Shown here piece after piece: positions 15,114-24,154 of a stretch of DNA of 35,629 nt (positions are counted from its first letter, which is position 1; every line of letters starts with the position of its first letter). The notes beneath the pieces were generated by a model that ran no database searches, was not told where the DNA came from, and saw only the letters and a list, made by a program, of their open reading frames with translations. The stretch is from Candidatus Eisenbacteria bacterium (lineage in GTDB: Bacteria; Eisenbacteria; RBG-16-71-46; SZUA-252), in NCBI GenBank assembly GCA_035712245.1, contig DASTBC010000016.1:1-35629 (forward strand), read 5' to 3'. The position numbers and the translations under genes were made by a program.

Positions 15114-17463
15114 GTCCGACCCGCGCGAGAAGGGCGCTCCATCTCGGATCGCCGTGGAGCGACCGGAACGATGGCTCCGGTTTCATCTCGGAGAGCCCGC
15201 CGTCCTTCAGCTCGTAGGCGCGCTCGAGCCACCGGAAGGCCGCGTCCACCTCGCCGCGCGCCGCGTAGACCTCCGCGACCTGGTACGCGCCACCGTCGCC
15301 GTACTTGCGAATGAGCTCCTGGAGCGCCGCCTCCGACTCCTCGCCTCGGCCAAGGTGATGCAGGATCACCGAGGAGGACCAGAGCCGGTACACTTCCTCT
15401 CGCTCGAGCCGGGCCTGATCGAGCGCTTCCTCTCCGCGCCCTCTCGCCAGGAGCACGAGGGCGAATCCGTAATGGACACCCATCCGGTCCGGGCCGAGCT
15501 CGATCGCCATCCGGAACGCTTCTTCCGCCTCCTTGAGGCGGTCGGCCGCGTGGTACGCGATCCCCAGCACCTGGTACCCGGCCGCGCTCAAGGGATCCTG
15601 CTCGACCGCGCGGCGGTAGAGCTCGATCGCCTCGTCGAGGCGACCGAGATTCGAGATGAGATTGCCGGCGAGCCGCAGAACGGACGGGTTCCCCGGCGCC
15701 GCGTCGAGCGCGCGGCGAAAGGACGCCTCCGCGGCCTTCCAGTCCCGGTCGTAGTTCATCTGCACCGCGCCCAGCCGGACGTGCCCTTCGGCAAGGTTCG
15801 GCTCCAGCTCGAGGGCGCGCATCGCGGCCTTCCTCGCGCGCTCGTTGCCCGCGTCGATCGGGTACCAACCGTATCCCGCTTCCATGGCGTACGCGGCGGA
15901 GAGATCCGCCCACGCGAGCGCGAGCGTCGGCTCGAGCTGGAGCGCCTCGATGAGGTATCCCACCCCCTTCGTGAGATCCTCGTGACTTCCCCGATGGACG
16001 AGATGCCTCCCGTGGAGGAGGAGCCGGTAGGCCTCGCCGCTCTCCCCCCGTCCTCGGGCCGCGGTCGCGACGTCCGCGCGCGCGGCCGCTCCCGCCCTGG
16101 AGTCCGGGGCCTCTCCGAGGAGCGTGGTGCGGAGCTCCTTCACCACGCTCTGCGCGATGTCGTCCTGCACCGCGAAGATGTCGTCCAGCATCCGGTCGTA
16201 CGATTGAGCCCAGAGGTGATAGCCGTCCGAAGCCTGGACCAGCTGGACCGAGATGCGCACGCGGTTCCCGGACTTCCGGACCGTCCCCTCGAGCAGCGTC
16301 GCCACGTTCAGCTTCCGCCCGATCTCGCGGAGGTCCTCGCTCCTCCCCTTGAACTGGTAGGACGAGGTCCTTCCGGCCACACGCAGCCCCGGGATCTTCG
16401 TGAGGACGTTCAGGAGCTCGTCCGCGAGCCCGTCCGAGAAGTACTCATCGTCCGGGTCGTGACTCCGGTTGGCGAACGGCAGCACCGCGATCGACGGAAG
16501 GCCCTGCACGCGCGCGGGGGCTCGCTCGTGGACGGTGGCATCGGCTGCGTGCGATGCACCGGCCGCTCCAGTGCGATCCCGGTCGAAGCCCTCCTCCAGA
16601 CGGTTTCGGTGGAGGAGGAGATCGGACCGAAGCTCGCGCGCAGAGCCGTAGCGGAGCGCGGGGTCCTTCTCGAGGCATCGTGCGACCACTCGATTCAGGC
16701 CCTCGGTGAGATCCGCCCGCAGATCGCGCGGCGGGATCGGCCGGTCGCGCAGGATCGAGGATGCGATGTCGGCGGGCGTGTCGCCGCCGAAGGGCCTTCG
16801 CTGCGTGACCATTTCGTAGAGGAGGATCCCGAGCGAGAAGAGATCGGTGCGCGCGTCCAGCTTCTCGCCCCGGATCTGCTCGGGAGCCATGTAGGGCACG
16901 GTCCCCGCGATCGAGCCCTCCTCGGAGGAGAACGATCCCTCGAGGGTCATGGCGCCTCCGTCCGTTTCCGCGGATGCATCGCGCCGCACGAGCTTCGCGA
17001 GCCCGAAGTCGAGGATCTTCACGCGCCCCTCGTGCGAGACCATGACGTTGCCCGGCGTGAGGTCGCGATGGACGATCCCCTTCGCATGCGCGGCGTCGAG
17101 CCCCTCGGCCGCCTGGGCCGCGATCTCGAGGGCATCCCGCTCGGGCAGCGGCCCCCGCTTCACGATCTCACGAAGCGTGTGGCCTTCGGCCAGTTCCATG
17201 ACCACGAAGCGGGTGCCCCGGTGCGTGCCGACGTCGAAGATCGAGACGATGTTGGGATGGTTGAGCGCGCCGGCGGCGCGGGCCTCGAGCTCGAAGCGTT
17301 GCACGCGGCGTCGGTCGCGCGCGAGATCACGGGGGATCACCTTCACGGCGACGTGGCGGCCGAGCCGGGTGTCTCGCGCGCGATAGACCTCTCCCATCCC
17401 GCCGGCGCCGAGCAGCGCGAGGAGCTCGTAGGGGCCCAGGCGGGACCCCGGTGCCAAGATCAC
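15106..17463 (-). CDS. Ser/Thr protein kinase with TolB-like domain and TPR repeats
   Basis: A 785-residue cytoplasmic protein. Kinase domain about 10-290: GAGGMGEV loop, Lys41, catalytic HRDLTPGN (Asp134), DFG 152-154, APEQ 193-196. The usual Lys two residues after the catalytic Asp (HRDLKP) is Thr136, which may weaken phosphate transfer. Residues about 322-445 hold a TolB amino-terminal-like domain (SIAVLPFANRS, EYFSDGLADEL, LLEGTVRKSG) that is common in bacterial kinases and adenylate cyclases. The rest is at least six TPR-type repeats. No transmembrane helix separates the domains. The GTG start at 17463 begins 10 bp after the stop of the SnoaL-like gene, so the two are one transcription unit. 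The stop region overlaps the convergent nuclease gene. Confidence 0.92.
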   Translation of the reverse strand: MILAPGSRLGPYELLALLGAGGMGEVYRARDTRLGRHVAVKVIPRDLARDRRRVQRFELEARAAGALNHPNIVSIFDVGTHRGTRFVVMELAEGHTLREIVKRGPLPERDALEIAAQAAEGLDAAHAKGIVHRDLTPGNVMVSHEGRVKILDFGLAKLVRRDASAETDGGAMTLEGSFSSEEGSIAGTVPYMAPEQIRGEKLDARTDLFSLGILLYEMVTQRRPFGGDTPADIASSILRDRPIPPRDLRADLTEGLNRVVARCLEKDPALRYGSARELRSDLLLHRNRLEEGFDRDRTGAAGASHAADATVHERAPARVQGLPSIAVLPFANRSHDPDDEYFSDGLADELLNVLTKIPGLRVAGRTSSYQFKGRSEDLREIGRKLNVATLLEGTVRKSGNRVRISVQLVQASDGYHLWAQSYDRMLDDIFAVQDDIAQSVVKELRTTLLGEAPDSRAGAAARADVATAARGRGESGEAYRLLLHGRHLVHRGSHEDLTKGVGYLIEALQLEPTLALAWADLSAAYAMEAGYGWYPIDAGNERARKAAMRALELEPNLAEGHVRLGAVQMNYDRDWKAAEASFRRALDAAPGNPSVLRLAGNLISNLGRLDEAIELYRRAVEQDPLSAAGYQVLGIAYHAADRLKEAEEAFRMAIELGPDRMGVHYGFALVLLARGRGEEALDQARLEREEVYRLWSSSVILHHLGRGEESEAALQELIRKYGDGGAYQVAEVYAARGEVDAAFRWLERAYELKDGGLSEMKPEPSFRSLHGDPRWSALLARVGLT

Positions 17464-17473
17464 GGGGCGCCGG

Positions 17474-17926
17474 TCAGGGCTTCTTCTCGGGACACGCGTC
17501 GCATCCCTTGTCGAAGAGGACACGCCACCTCCCGTCCGGCTCGAGCCGCCAGATGGACGTGAACGTGCCGATGAGGGCACCCGCGCGGTCGCGCACGGGA
17601 CCGCTGGACAGAGCGAGCGTCTTGGACGGGAGCACCTCCACCGTCTCCGGCTCCCACGAGAATGGAGCCTCCTTGCCCTCGTAGAACGGTTTCCACGCCG
17701 CGACGACCGCTTCGCGTCCTCGCAGGGGGCCCTTTCGGTTGAAGAAGATCGCTTCCTCCGCGACGTGGGTCGCGAACGCGGCATGATCCCGGTCCGCCAT
17801 CGTCTTGGCGAACGCGCGTTCGGCGTCTCGCACCTCCGCCGTGAGGTCGCGGTCCGCGGCGATGGAGCCGGAAGCCGCGAGCGCGCAGCAGAGCGCCGCT
17901 GGGATCACGAAGAGAAGCCTGGTCAT
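17474..17926 (-). CDS. Secreted SnoaL-like / DUF4440 protein
   Basis: A 150-residue exported protein. The signal peptide is MTRLLFVIPAALCCALAAS with cleavage near SIAA. The mature part follows the cystatin-like alpha+beta fold of the SnoaL/NTF2 superfamily: an amphipathic helix with AERAFAKTMADRDHAAFATHVAEEA, then IFFNRKGPLRGREAVV and a beta-sheet region ending in GRWRVLFDKG. A Cys pair, CDAC, lies near the end. Members include isomerases and many non-enzymatic ligand binders. GGAGGTG supports the ATG at 17926. It directly precedes the kinase gene, which makes a functional link likely but unproven. Confidence 0.85.
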   Translation of the reverse strand: MTRLLFVIPAALCCALAASGSIAADRDLTAEVRDAERAFAKTMADRDHAAFATHVAEEAIFFNRKGPLRGREAVVAAWKPFYEGKEAPFSWEPETVEVLPSKTLALSSGPVRDRAGALIGTFTSIWRLEPDGRWRVLFDKGCDACPEKKP

Positions 17927-18060
17927 GAAGCACCTCCAACAGAACCGGCCATTCGACAGGGCGGGTCGCCCGCGGGACAGAGTGTAATACGAGGGCACCG
18001 CCGCGGAACCATCGTCCCTCCACGTCTCCCCTGCGCCGCGGGTCCCGGCAGCCATACGAA

Positions 18061-18084
18061 AGGGGACCCCTTGCGAGGTCCCCT
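18061..18084 (-). terminator. Rho-independent-type terminator of the low-complexity secreted protein gene
   Basis: Perfect 8-bp stem AGGGGACC / GGTCCCCT with an 8-nt loop, about 40 bp beyond the stop codon at 18125. In the minus-strand direction it is followed by TTTCG, a short T-run. The rest of the 17927-18124 gap shows no coding character. Confidence 0.65.
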
Positions 18085-18124
18085 CGTCATCGCGGCGCCG
18101 AAGTGCCGCTTCACATGTGGTGTC

Positions 18125-19279
18125 TCAGTCCTTGAACGGGTCCTTCTCCGACTGCTTGACCTCGCGGGGCACCATGCCGTCCGGGATCGCCACGAACGGT
18201 CCGCGCCAGGAGTCGGATCTCGACCAGGTGTCGCCCTCGCGCAGGTACCACGAGTTGCCGGACTGGTAGAGATGACGCGTCATGTCCTCGACCTTGGTGT
18301 AGGTCGCGCCCACGCGCGTCCGGGTGCTCGATTCGGCCGTGTACGCGGTCGCGCCGTTCCGGTAGGTGGCGCCGTTGCCGTTCCGGTAGGCGTTCCCATT
18401 CCGGTACGCGCTCCCGTTCCGGTAACCGTTGCCGTTCCGCGAGGCGACCGCCGCGGTCGTCTTCTTGGTTCCGTTCGTCTTGCGGTACGCCGTCTTGCGG
18501 TATCCGTTCGTCTTGCGGGTGGACGTGCTCTTGTAGGTTCCGTTGGTGCGCTTCGCGGTGCCGTTCGTGTACGCCGTGCGCCCGTCCCCGTCGCGATCCG
18601 CAGGCCGCGAGAAATAGACCGGCATGAACGTGACGTTCGGCCCCTGAGGAGCGGTCGGGACCGAGGTCACGTGGCGAACCGGCCGATCGCCCGCCGCGAC
18701 CGCGAGCCAGTGCTGCTTGTACTCGGATGGGATGCTGACGACTTCCTTCCTCGAGCCGCCGGCGACGGACGCCGGCATGTTCCCGGACTCCGTCTTGTAC
18801 GAGCCGCCTTCGTCTCCGAGCACGAGTGTCTTGCCGGCGCCGGAGAGGTCGTAGCGGGGGTCATCGTTGACGTAATAGACCTTGCCGCCCTGTGAGACGT
18901 ACATCCCGCCCGGCTCGGCAACCATGACGCCCCCCGCAGGCCACGCCACTCGCTGTCCGTTCACGTTCACGTAGTAGCCGTTCCCAACCGTGTGATATCC
19001 GCCGTGATATCCGTCCGCGACCCGATGGTCGCTCGTGACGACCCGATCTCCATACGACTCGGAGACGGCTTGATCGTCGGCCGTGACGTTCTCGTCGTAG
19101 TACGTCGCCGTGGTCCGACCTTCGGTCTCGGCGACCGGCTCGACGTTGCTGGAGCTCACCGTGGTGGCTCCGTCGTAGCGCCCTTCCTGGTCCCCATTCT
19201 CGTCCGCCAGCATCAACGGAGCCGCGATCAAGGACGCGAGGAGCAGTCCACCTGTAAATCCTCCAAGAAATCCTTTCAT
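18125..19279 (-). CDS. Secreted low-complexity protein with YRNGNA repeats and SWRGPF motif
   Basis: A 384-residue exported protein of unknown function. N-terminal signal peptide MKGFLGGFTGGLLLASLIA. Residues about 25-190 are Gly/Tyr/Val-rich and include VNGQRVAWPAGGVMV, the segment GGKVYYVNDDPRY and, near residue 190, VSIPSEYKQHW. Residues about 235-320 are low-complexity basic repeats of two kinds, RKTNG-type and then YRNGNA-type. The last 45 residues hold WYLREGDTW, SWRGPF (357-362) and VPREV (370-374), which recur in the small secreted protein at 24525-24890. GGAGGGAGA supports the start. The basic repeat suggests binding to polyanions or cell wall, by inference only. Confidence 0.75.
   Translation of the reverse strand: MKGFLGGFTGGLLLASLIAAPLMLADENGDQEGRYDGATTVSSSNVEPVAETEGRTTATYYDENVTADDQAVSESYGDRVVTSDHRVADGYHGGYHTVGNGYYVNVNGQRVAWPAGGVMVAEPGGMYVSQGGKVYYVNDDPRYDLSGAGKTLVLGDEGGSYKTESGNMPASVAGGSRKEVVSIPSEYKQHWLAVAAGDRPVRHVTSVPTAPQGPNVTFMPVYFSRPADRDGDGRTAYTNGTAKRTNGTYKSTSTRKTNGYRKTAYRKTNGTKKTTAAVASRNGNGYRNGSAYRNGNAYRNGNGATYRNGATAYTAESSTRTRVGATYTKVEDMTRHLYQSGNSWYLREGDTWSRSDSWRGPFVAIPDGMVPREVKQSEKDPFKD
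18357..18442. repeat. In-gene 18-bp tandem repeat encoding YRNGNA units
   Basis: TTCCGGTA recurs at 18357, 18381, 18399 and 18417, then a variant TTCCGCGA at 18435. The last four steps are exactly 18 bp and the first is 24 bp, so the repeat keeps frame and encodes six-residue units. Repeats of this size can change copy number by slippage. Confidence 0.75.
18476..18518. repeat. In-gene short repeat encoding RKTNG-type units
   Basis: CGTCTTGCGG occurs at 18476, 18491 and 18509 (15- and 18-bp steps, both in frame). It encodes Arg-Lys-Thr-rich units next to the YRNGNA array, on the side towards the N-terminus. Confidence 0.6.
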
Positions 19280-19391
19280 AAGACTCTCCCTCCTTACGTC
19301 GCGGCAAGGGTTTAGGCCGCGCGGGGGTCGAAACTGCATGGCCCATGCCGCGGTGAGCCCAGCCTGGAGGGTTTCCCTCGGAAGATGCCGA

Positions 19392-19502
19392 TCAGTAGGT
19401 GAAGCGAGTGAAGAGGGTCGTGAAGATGTACTTCGCGGCCGCCAGCACGGCGATCAGCGTCAGGAGGTAGGCCAGTCCCGAACTTGGAGTGCGTTCACGC
19501 AT
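19392..19502 (-). CDS. Possible 36-residue single-helix membrane peptide
   Basis: The short frame has a hydrophilic start (MRERTPSSG), one hydrophobic helix (LAYLLTLIAVLAAAKYIF) and a polar end (TTLFTRFTY). The order resembles small membrane proteins of envelope or respiratory complexes. There is no clear Shine-Dalgarno, and the frame continues to 19640 with non-coding-looking composition, so this is tentative. It could be a spurious open frame in the gap between the low-complexity secreted protein and the PH-domain gene; the rest of that gap (19503-19729) holds nothing I recognise. Confidence 0.3.
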   Translation of the reverse strand: MRERTPSSGLAYLLTLIAVLAAAKYIFTTLFTRFTY

Positions 19503-19729
19503 ACCGTTGCAGTTTGCATCGGCCGTGCCAGCGCGCACCAACTTACAAAGCGTTGTGGTGCAGCCACCTACGGGCGCAGACGACCGTTCGGGGATCACGC
19601 ATTTGCGGGGAATTGCGCCCGGGAGGGTGAGATGGCCCAATCAGGCCACGTCGAAACTGCCCCCCGGGTGGGTGCGTGAGGTAGATTCCGTTCGCACCGA
19701 GCGATCGGAAGCAACCGGAGGGAGCACCC

Positions 19730-20254
19730 ATGGGATATCTCGAGCGCTGCCTCATACCCGGCGAGGAGGTGCGATACCGAGCCGGGCTTCACTGGTCGAC
19801 GATCCTGCGCCCGATCGTCGTCGGGACGTTCCTGGACCTCGCCGGCCTGGCCTGCATCATCGGATGGGCGCTCGGGCGAGACGGGACGACCTCGGCGGCG
19901 CCAATCCTCCTCGCTTCCGGCGTGGCCCTTCTCCTCGCGGGGGGCTTGGTGCTGGCGGTCGCCTCCATCCGGCTCGCGTCCACGCAGATCGTGGTAACCA
20001 CCCGCCGCGTTCTGATCAAGTCGGGAATCCTCCAGCGCCGCACGGTGGAGCTCCTGCTCTCCAAGATCGAGAGCGTGGACGTGACCGAGACCGTGTCCGG
20101 TCGGATGATGGGATACGGGAAGGTGGTGCTGCGCGGCACCGGCGGAACCCCGGAGTCCTTCGACCGGATCGCGAACCCGCTGGAGTTCCGGAGGCAGGTT
20201 CAGAGCCAGGTGGATGCCCTGACGGACGGGAGGAAAAAAATCGGGGCTTCGTGA
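19730..20254 (+). CDS. PH-domain (bPH2-type) membrane protein
   Basis: A 174-residue inner-membrane protein. Two predicted transmembrane helices (about 27-48 and 59-80) are followed by a bacterial pleckstrin-homology-like domain at about 83-165, with TTRRVLIKSGILQRRTVELLLSKIESVDV, the region most characteristic of the YdbS/YdbT-like bPH2 family. Such proteins sit at the membrane with a cytoplasmic PH domain; a few affect envelope stress responses, but the role here is unknown. GGAGGGAG lies seven bases before the ATG. The final residues include a run of seven A in DNA (RKKI). It is a single-gene unit. Confidence 0.85.
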   Translation: MGYLERCLIPGEEVRYRAGLHWSTILRPIVVGTFLDLAGLACIIGWALGRDGTTSAAPILLASGVALLLAGGLVLAVASIRLASTQIVVTTRRVLIKSGILQRRTVELLLSKIESVDVTETVSGRMMGYGKVVLRGTGGTPESFDRIANPLEFRRQVQSQVDALTDGRKKIGAS

Positions 20255-20265
20255 CCTCGGTCACG
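20250..20265 (+). terminator. Short hairpin overlapping the PH-domain gene stop
   Basis: CGTGAC-CTCG-GTCACG, a six-pair stem with a tetraloop; the TGA stop codon (20252-20254) is inside it. It follows an A-rich tract. No T-run follows, so activity is uncertain. The remaining gap to 20426 shows nothing else. Confidence 0.4.
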
Positions 20266-20426
20266 GACGCATGCCGCGGTGGGTTGCGATCCTCATCCGG
20301 TTCGAAACCGGCGGTGCTCGGCGTATCCGTTCAGGCGCCCGTCCCTCCCCACATCAGCATGCCTGCACCCACCAAGGGATCCGGCTCCTCCTCACGGGCA
20401 TGTCGACGCGCCGCCGGCCCTGATGG

Positions 20427-21134
20427 CTACTCCCGGCCGGCCATTCCTCTCAAGAGCGCCCCATCCACGAGCTCGATCCTGCCTCTCGCGAGACCGATCG
20501 CGCCGAGCCGCTCGAACTCCTTGAGGAGGCGGCTCACCACTTCCCTCGCCGTTCCGAGATCGGCCGCGATGTCGGCATGGGTGGTCTCGACCGTCTCGTC
20601 CCCATGGGCCTGGAACAGCTCGATCAGCCGCTTCGCGAGACGCTGATCCATTCTTCGAAACGCGACCTCCTCCACGAGCGACATGACCTCGGTGAGACGG
20701 GTCGAGAACATCTCGAAGATGACGGACCGGAGCGACTCGTGGGAGGCGACCCATCGCCGGAACGACGCCGCCGGCATCACGACCGCCTCGACGTCCTCCT
20801 CGACGCGCGCCATGGCCGGAACCGGACGGTCCGAGAGGATGCACGAGACATTGAGCGGACACGCCTCGCCGGCTCCGACGTGGTACAGAGTGATCTCGTG
20901 GCCGCTCTCGCCGAGCTTGAAGACGCGCATCCTTCCCGATACGACGACCGCGAAGTGACCGCACGTGTCCCCCTCGCGCAGGAAGTATGCGCCCGCGGCG
21001 AGGCGAACCACCGAAGCCGACTGCGCGATCTCACGCTGGAGTTCCGGGGGCGCATCGGCGAAGAAGGCAACCTTGGACAGGAGCTCCCATCCGGACACGG
21101 ACGGAGCGCGGCTCGGAGCGGTGATCTGGGCCAT
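20427..21134 (-). CDS. Crp/Fnr family transcription regulator
   Basis: A 235-residue regulator. The cyclic-nucleotide-binding-fold beta-roll spans about 17-145 (FLREGDTCGHFAVVVSG, GHEITLYHVGAGEACPLNVSC) and the C-terminal winged helix spans about 160-230 with recognition segment TAREVVSRLLKEFERLG. There is no N-terminal Fnr-type four-Cys cluster, so it is not an iron-sulfur oxygen sensor of the classic type; the Cys residues in EACPLNVSC are typical of a Crp/Fnr subgroup and could be redox-active. The usual Crp cAMP pocket Arg-Ser motif is not evident. AAGGAGGATTC fixes the start at 21134. It diverges from the NagB/PIG-L gene over a 157-bp gap without a visible symmetric site. Confidence 0.92.
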   Translation of the reverse strand: MAQITAPSRAPSVSGWELLSKVAFFADAPPELQREIAQSASVVRLAAGAYFLREGDTCGHFAVVVSGRMRVFKLGESGHEITLYHVGAGEACPLNVSCILSDRPVPAMARVEEDVEAVVMPAASFRRWVASHESLRSVIFEMFSTRLTEVMSLVEEVAFRRMDQRLAKRLIELFQAHGDETVETTHADIAADLGTAREVVSRLLKEFERLGAIGLARGRIELVDGALLRGMAGRE

Positions 21135-21291
21135 CGAAGAATCCTCCTTCGGGATCCGCGGTCGCGGCCGACGGCGGTGGGGTATGCCCTGGAAGCGTCG
21201 CACAGGGCGCGGAGGCGCGGCAACGTCCGAATCGGAGGCCCCTCGCCGGGATGTCCCGAGGAGCCGGGCGTGGTAGCCTGAGCCCGGAGTC

Positions 21292-23178
21292 ATGGACGAG
21301 TCCAACCCAGGAGCCGGACCTCGAATGCGGGAACGTTACGAGCGAATCGCCGTCGTGGTGGCCGATTCGTACGAGTCGCTCGCACGCCGGATCGCGGGCC
21401 GGATCGCCGAGGTCCTTCTCGCCCGCAGGGCCGAGGGACGGCGCGCGGTGCTCGGCCTCGCCACCGGGTCCACCCCGGTCGGTATCTACCGCGAGCTGAT
21501 TCGCATGCACCGCGAGGAGGGGCTCGACTGGTCGCACGTCGTGACCTTCAACCTCGACGAGTACTACCCCATGGCCCCCGACAGCCTGCACAGCTATCAC
21601 CGGTTCATGCGGGAGAACCTCTTCGATCACGTGAACATCGACCGGCGAAACGTCCATGTCCCGCGTGGAGATCTCCCACGCGACCGGATCGAGGAGCACG
21701 CGCGCGAGTACGAGGCGGCGATCGCCGACGCGGGCGGGATCGACTTCCAGATCCTCGGGATCGGGCAGACCGGACACATCGGCTTCAACGAACCCGGCTC
21801 GAGCACGTCCTCGCGCACGCGGCTCGTCGTGCTCGACTCCCTCACGCGCCGCGTGGCGGCGGCCGACTTCTTCGGGACCGAGAACGTGCCTGCCGAGGCG
21901 GTCACGATGGGCGTCGCGTCGATCCTCGAGGCGAGGGAGATCGCGCTCCTCGCGACGGGCGAGCACAAGGCCGCGATCGTGAAGCGCGCCGTCGAGGGCG
22001 AGGTGGATCCGTCCGTGGCGGCGACATATCTCCAGCAGCACCCGAACGCGACCGTCCACCTCGACCGCGCGGCGGCGGCGGAGCTGACCCGCGTGAAGAC
22101 GCCGTGGATTCTCGGCGAGGTCTCATGGACCCACCCTCTCGAGATCGAGGCCGTCGTCTGGCTGGCGCAGCAGACCGGGAAGTCGGTCCTGAAGCTCGAC
22201 GACGACGACTACCGCGAGCATCGACTCCACGTACTCCTGACGCGCCACGGATCCTCGGCGACGCTCAACGGGATCGTCTTCAACGCGCTGAGTGCCAAGG
22301 TGCGCGGGAAGAGCAAGCTCCCGCGGGGACGGCGCGTGATCGTCTTCTCGCCCCACCCCGACGACGACGTCATCTCGGCGGGAGGCGTTCTCTCGAAGCT
22401 CCGCTCCAACGAGAACGACATCTGGATCGCGTACCAGACCTCCGGGAACATCGCGGTGTTCGATCACGAGGTGCGCCGGTACGTCCGGTTCATGCGCCGC
22501 GTGGTCGAGGACTGGAACGAGGCGAGCGAGAGGCTGCGCGCCTGCTTCGACTCGATCGAGCGACATCTCGACGAGAAGCACCCCGGCGAGGTGGACGCGC
22601 CGGCGGTGCTGATGCTGAAGCGCCGCATCCGGGAGGCGGAGGCCGTGTCGGCCATCGAGACGCTCGGCTTCCGGCCGGATCAGGCGCGCTTCCTCAACCT
22701 CCCCTTCTATCAGACCGGCAAGGTGAAGAAGGACCCCGTCGGGGAGCGGGACGTCGGCATCACGCGAGAGCTTCTCGAGGAGATCCGACCCGACTTGATT
22801 CTCGTCGCGGGGGACCACTCCGATCCTCACGGCACCCACCGCATGTGCCAGGAGGCGGTGGAGCGCGCGCTCGCGCGCTACTCGGGACCCACGCCCGAGA
22901 TCTGGCTGTACCGGGGCGCCTGGCAGGAGTGGTCGGTCACCGAGGCGGACCTCCTGGTGCCGCTCTCCGAGGAAGAGCTGCGCGTCAAGATCAGCGCGAT
23001 CTTCAAGCACCAGAGCCAGAAGGACCGCGCTCCCTTCCCCGGCGTCGACGACCGGGAGTTCTGGCAGCGCGTGGAGGAACGGAACAAGGCCACCGCCGAG
23101 ACCGTGGACCGCCTCGGACTTCCCGAGTACTTCGCGATGGAGGCCCTCGTCGTGCGCGCTCCCGAGGGGGCCGGCTGA
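21292..23178 (+). CDS. nagB: Glucosamine-6-phosphate deaminase fused to PIG-L (LmbE-like) deacetylase
   Basis: A 628-residue fusion. Residues about 15-270 are Nag[22 protein letters not shown] (catalytic Asp) and [16 protein letters not shown] (catalytic His). Residues about 345-615 are a PIG-L/LmbE N-acetylglucosaminyl deacetylase with zinc motif [13 protein letters not shown] and a second site [11 protein letters not shown]. Together the halves could deacetylate a GlcNAc derivative and convert GlcN-6-P to fructose-6-P plus ammonia. The same architecture is known in some Bacteroidetes-type proteins. Start is either ATG 21292 or 21325; the AGGAG at 21309 suits the second. The stop overlaps the DnaJ gene by one base (TGATG). 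Confidence 0.9.
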   Translation: MDESNPGAGPRMRERYERIAVVVADSYESLARRIAGRIAEVLLARRAEGRRAVLGLATGSTPVGIYRELIRMHREEGLDWSHVVTFNLDEYYPMAPDSLHSYHRFMRENLFDHVNIDRRNVHVPRGDLPRDRIEEHAREYEAAIADAGGIDFQILGIGQTGHIGFNEPGSSTSSRTRLVVLDSLTRRVAAADFFGTENVPAEAVTMGVASILEAREIALLATGEHKAAIVKRAVEGEVDPSVAATYLQQHPNATVHLDRAAAAELTRVKTPWILGEVSWTHPLEIEAVVWLAQQTGKSVLKLDDDDYREHRLHVLLTRHGSSATLNGIVFNALSAKVRGKSKLPRGRRVIVFSPHPDDDVISAGGVLSKLRSNENDIWIAYQTSGNIAVFDHEVRRYVRFMRRVVEDWNEASERLRACFDSIERHLDEKHPGEVDAPAVLMLKRRIREAEAVSAIETLGFRPDQARFLNLPFYQTGKVKKDPVGERDVGITRELLEEIRPDLILVAGDHSDPHGTHRMCQEAVERALARYSGPTPEIWLYRGAWQEWSVTEADLLVPLSEEELRVKISAIFKHQSQKDRAPFPGVDDREFWQRVEERNKATAETVDRLGLPEYFAMEALVVRAPEGAG

Positions 23179-24140
23179 TGGCGGTCAAGTTCCGGGACTA
23201 CTACGAGGTGCTCGGCGTGCCGCGGAACGCCTCCGCCGAGGACATCAAGAAGGCCTATCGCAGGCTCGCGCGAAAGCACCATCCGGATCTCCAGCCGCCT
23301 CAGGCGCGCGCGCAGGCGACGGAGCGTTTCCAGCAGATCAACGAAGCGCACGAGGTGCTGAGCGATCCGGAGAAGCGGGCGAAGTACGACGCGCTCGGGG
23401 AGAACTGGCGGAGCGGAATGGACTTCTCGCCGCCGGGAGCGCAGCCTGGAGCGGGCGACGGCGGAAGCGGTGGCTGGCGCACCGCGACACCCGAGGACTT
23501 CGGCGCATTCAGTGATTTCTTCGAGTCGCTCTTCGGACACGGCGCCGCGGGAGGGGCCCGCGCCGGGCGGACCGGGCGCGGCCCGCGGGGCGGCGTCCGC
23601 TTCACGATGCCGGGCTCGGACATCGAGGCGGAGCTGGCGATCACGCTCGATGAGCTCCTCCATGGGGGCAAGCGGCGCATCGCGCTCGGCGAGCGGAATC
23701 TCGACGTGACGATCCCTGTCGGCTCACGCGACGGCACCGTGCTGCGACTCGCGGGACAGGGCGAGCCGGGAGTGGGAGGCGGACCCCCTGGAGATCTCTA
23801 CCTGCGGTTGCGTCTCCTGCCCGACCCGCGCTTCCGGGTGTCCGGGGACGATCTGGAGATGGACCTTCCGCTCTGGCCATGGCAAGCGGTGCTCGGGGCC
23901 GAGGTCCGCGTCGAGACGCCCGACGGCGCGGTGAAGCTCAAGGTGCCGCCGGACACTCAGAGCGGGCGGCGGCTCCGGCTACGGGAGCGTGGGCTGCCGA
24001 ATCGCGCGGGAGCTCGCGGCGACCTGCACGTCGTGGTGCAGGTCGTGATCCCGCCACGGCCCACGGCGGACGAGCGTCAGGCGTACGAAGCTCTGAAGCG
24101 CGCGTCCCACGCGCCGCCGGACCGGCCGGCGGAGGGCTGA
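23178..24140 (+). CDS. cbpA: CbpA-type DnaJ co-chaperone
   Basis: A 320-residue Hsp40 of the type lacking the zinc finger. The J-domain at 1-72 has the HPD motif (KHHPDLQPP) needed to stimulate DnaK. A Gly-rich linker follows (about 85-140), then two C-terminal substrate-binding domains with the conserved GDLYLRLRL and the CTD II region ending [13 protein letters not shown]. The ATG overlaps the NagB/PIG-L stop and the gene is followed 14 bp later by CbpM, its usual partner. The frame runs upstream within the nagB gene, but that part is a shadow. Gene order cbpA-cbpM is standard; the upstream sugar enzyme is not. Confidence 0.93.
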   Translation: MAVKFRDYYEVLGVPRNASAEDIKKAYRRLARKHHPDLQPPQARAQATERFQQINEAHEVLSDPEKRAKYDALGENWRSGMDFSPPGAQPGAGDGGSGGWRTATPEDFGAFSDFFESLFGHGAAGGARAGRTGRGPRGGVRFTMPGSDIEAELAITLDELLHGGKRRIALGERNLDVTIPVGSRDGTVLRLAGQGEPGVGGGPPGDLYLRLRLLPDPRFRVSGDDLEMDLPLWPWQAVLGAEVRVETPDGAVKLKVPPDTQSGRRLRLRERGLPNRAGARGDLHVVVQVVIPPRPTADERQAYEALKRASHAPPDRPAEG

Positions 24141-24154
24141 CGGATGGAGGCCGC

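Noticed and set aside
15154-17562. An 802-codon plus-strand open frame opposite the kinase-TPR gene
   Set aside because: It mirrors the kinase gene in a G+C-rich genome where antisense frames stay open. Its protein has no domain pattern, while the minus-strand frame carries complete kinase motifs.
22104-23177. Upstream extension of the CbpA frame
   Set aside because: It overlaps the NagB/PIG-L gene in another frame and is Arg-rich without motif; the J-domain starts at 23178.
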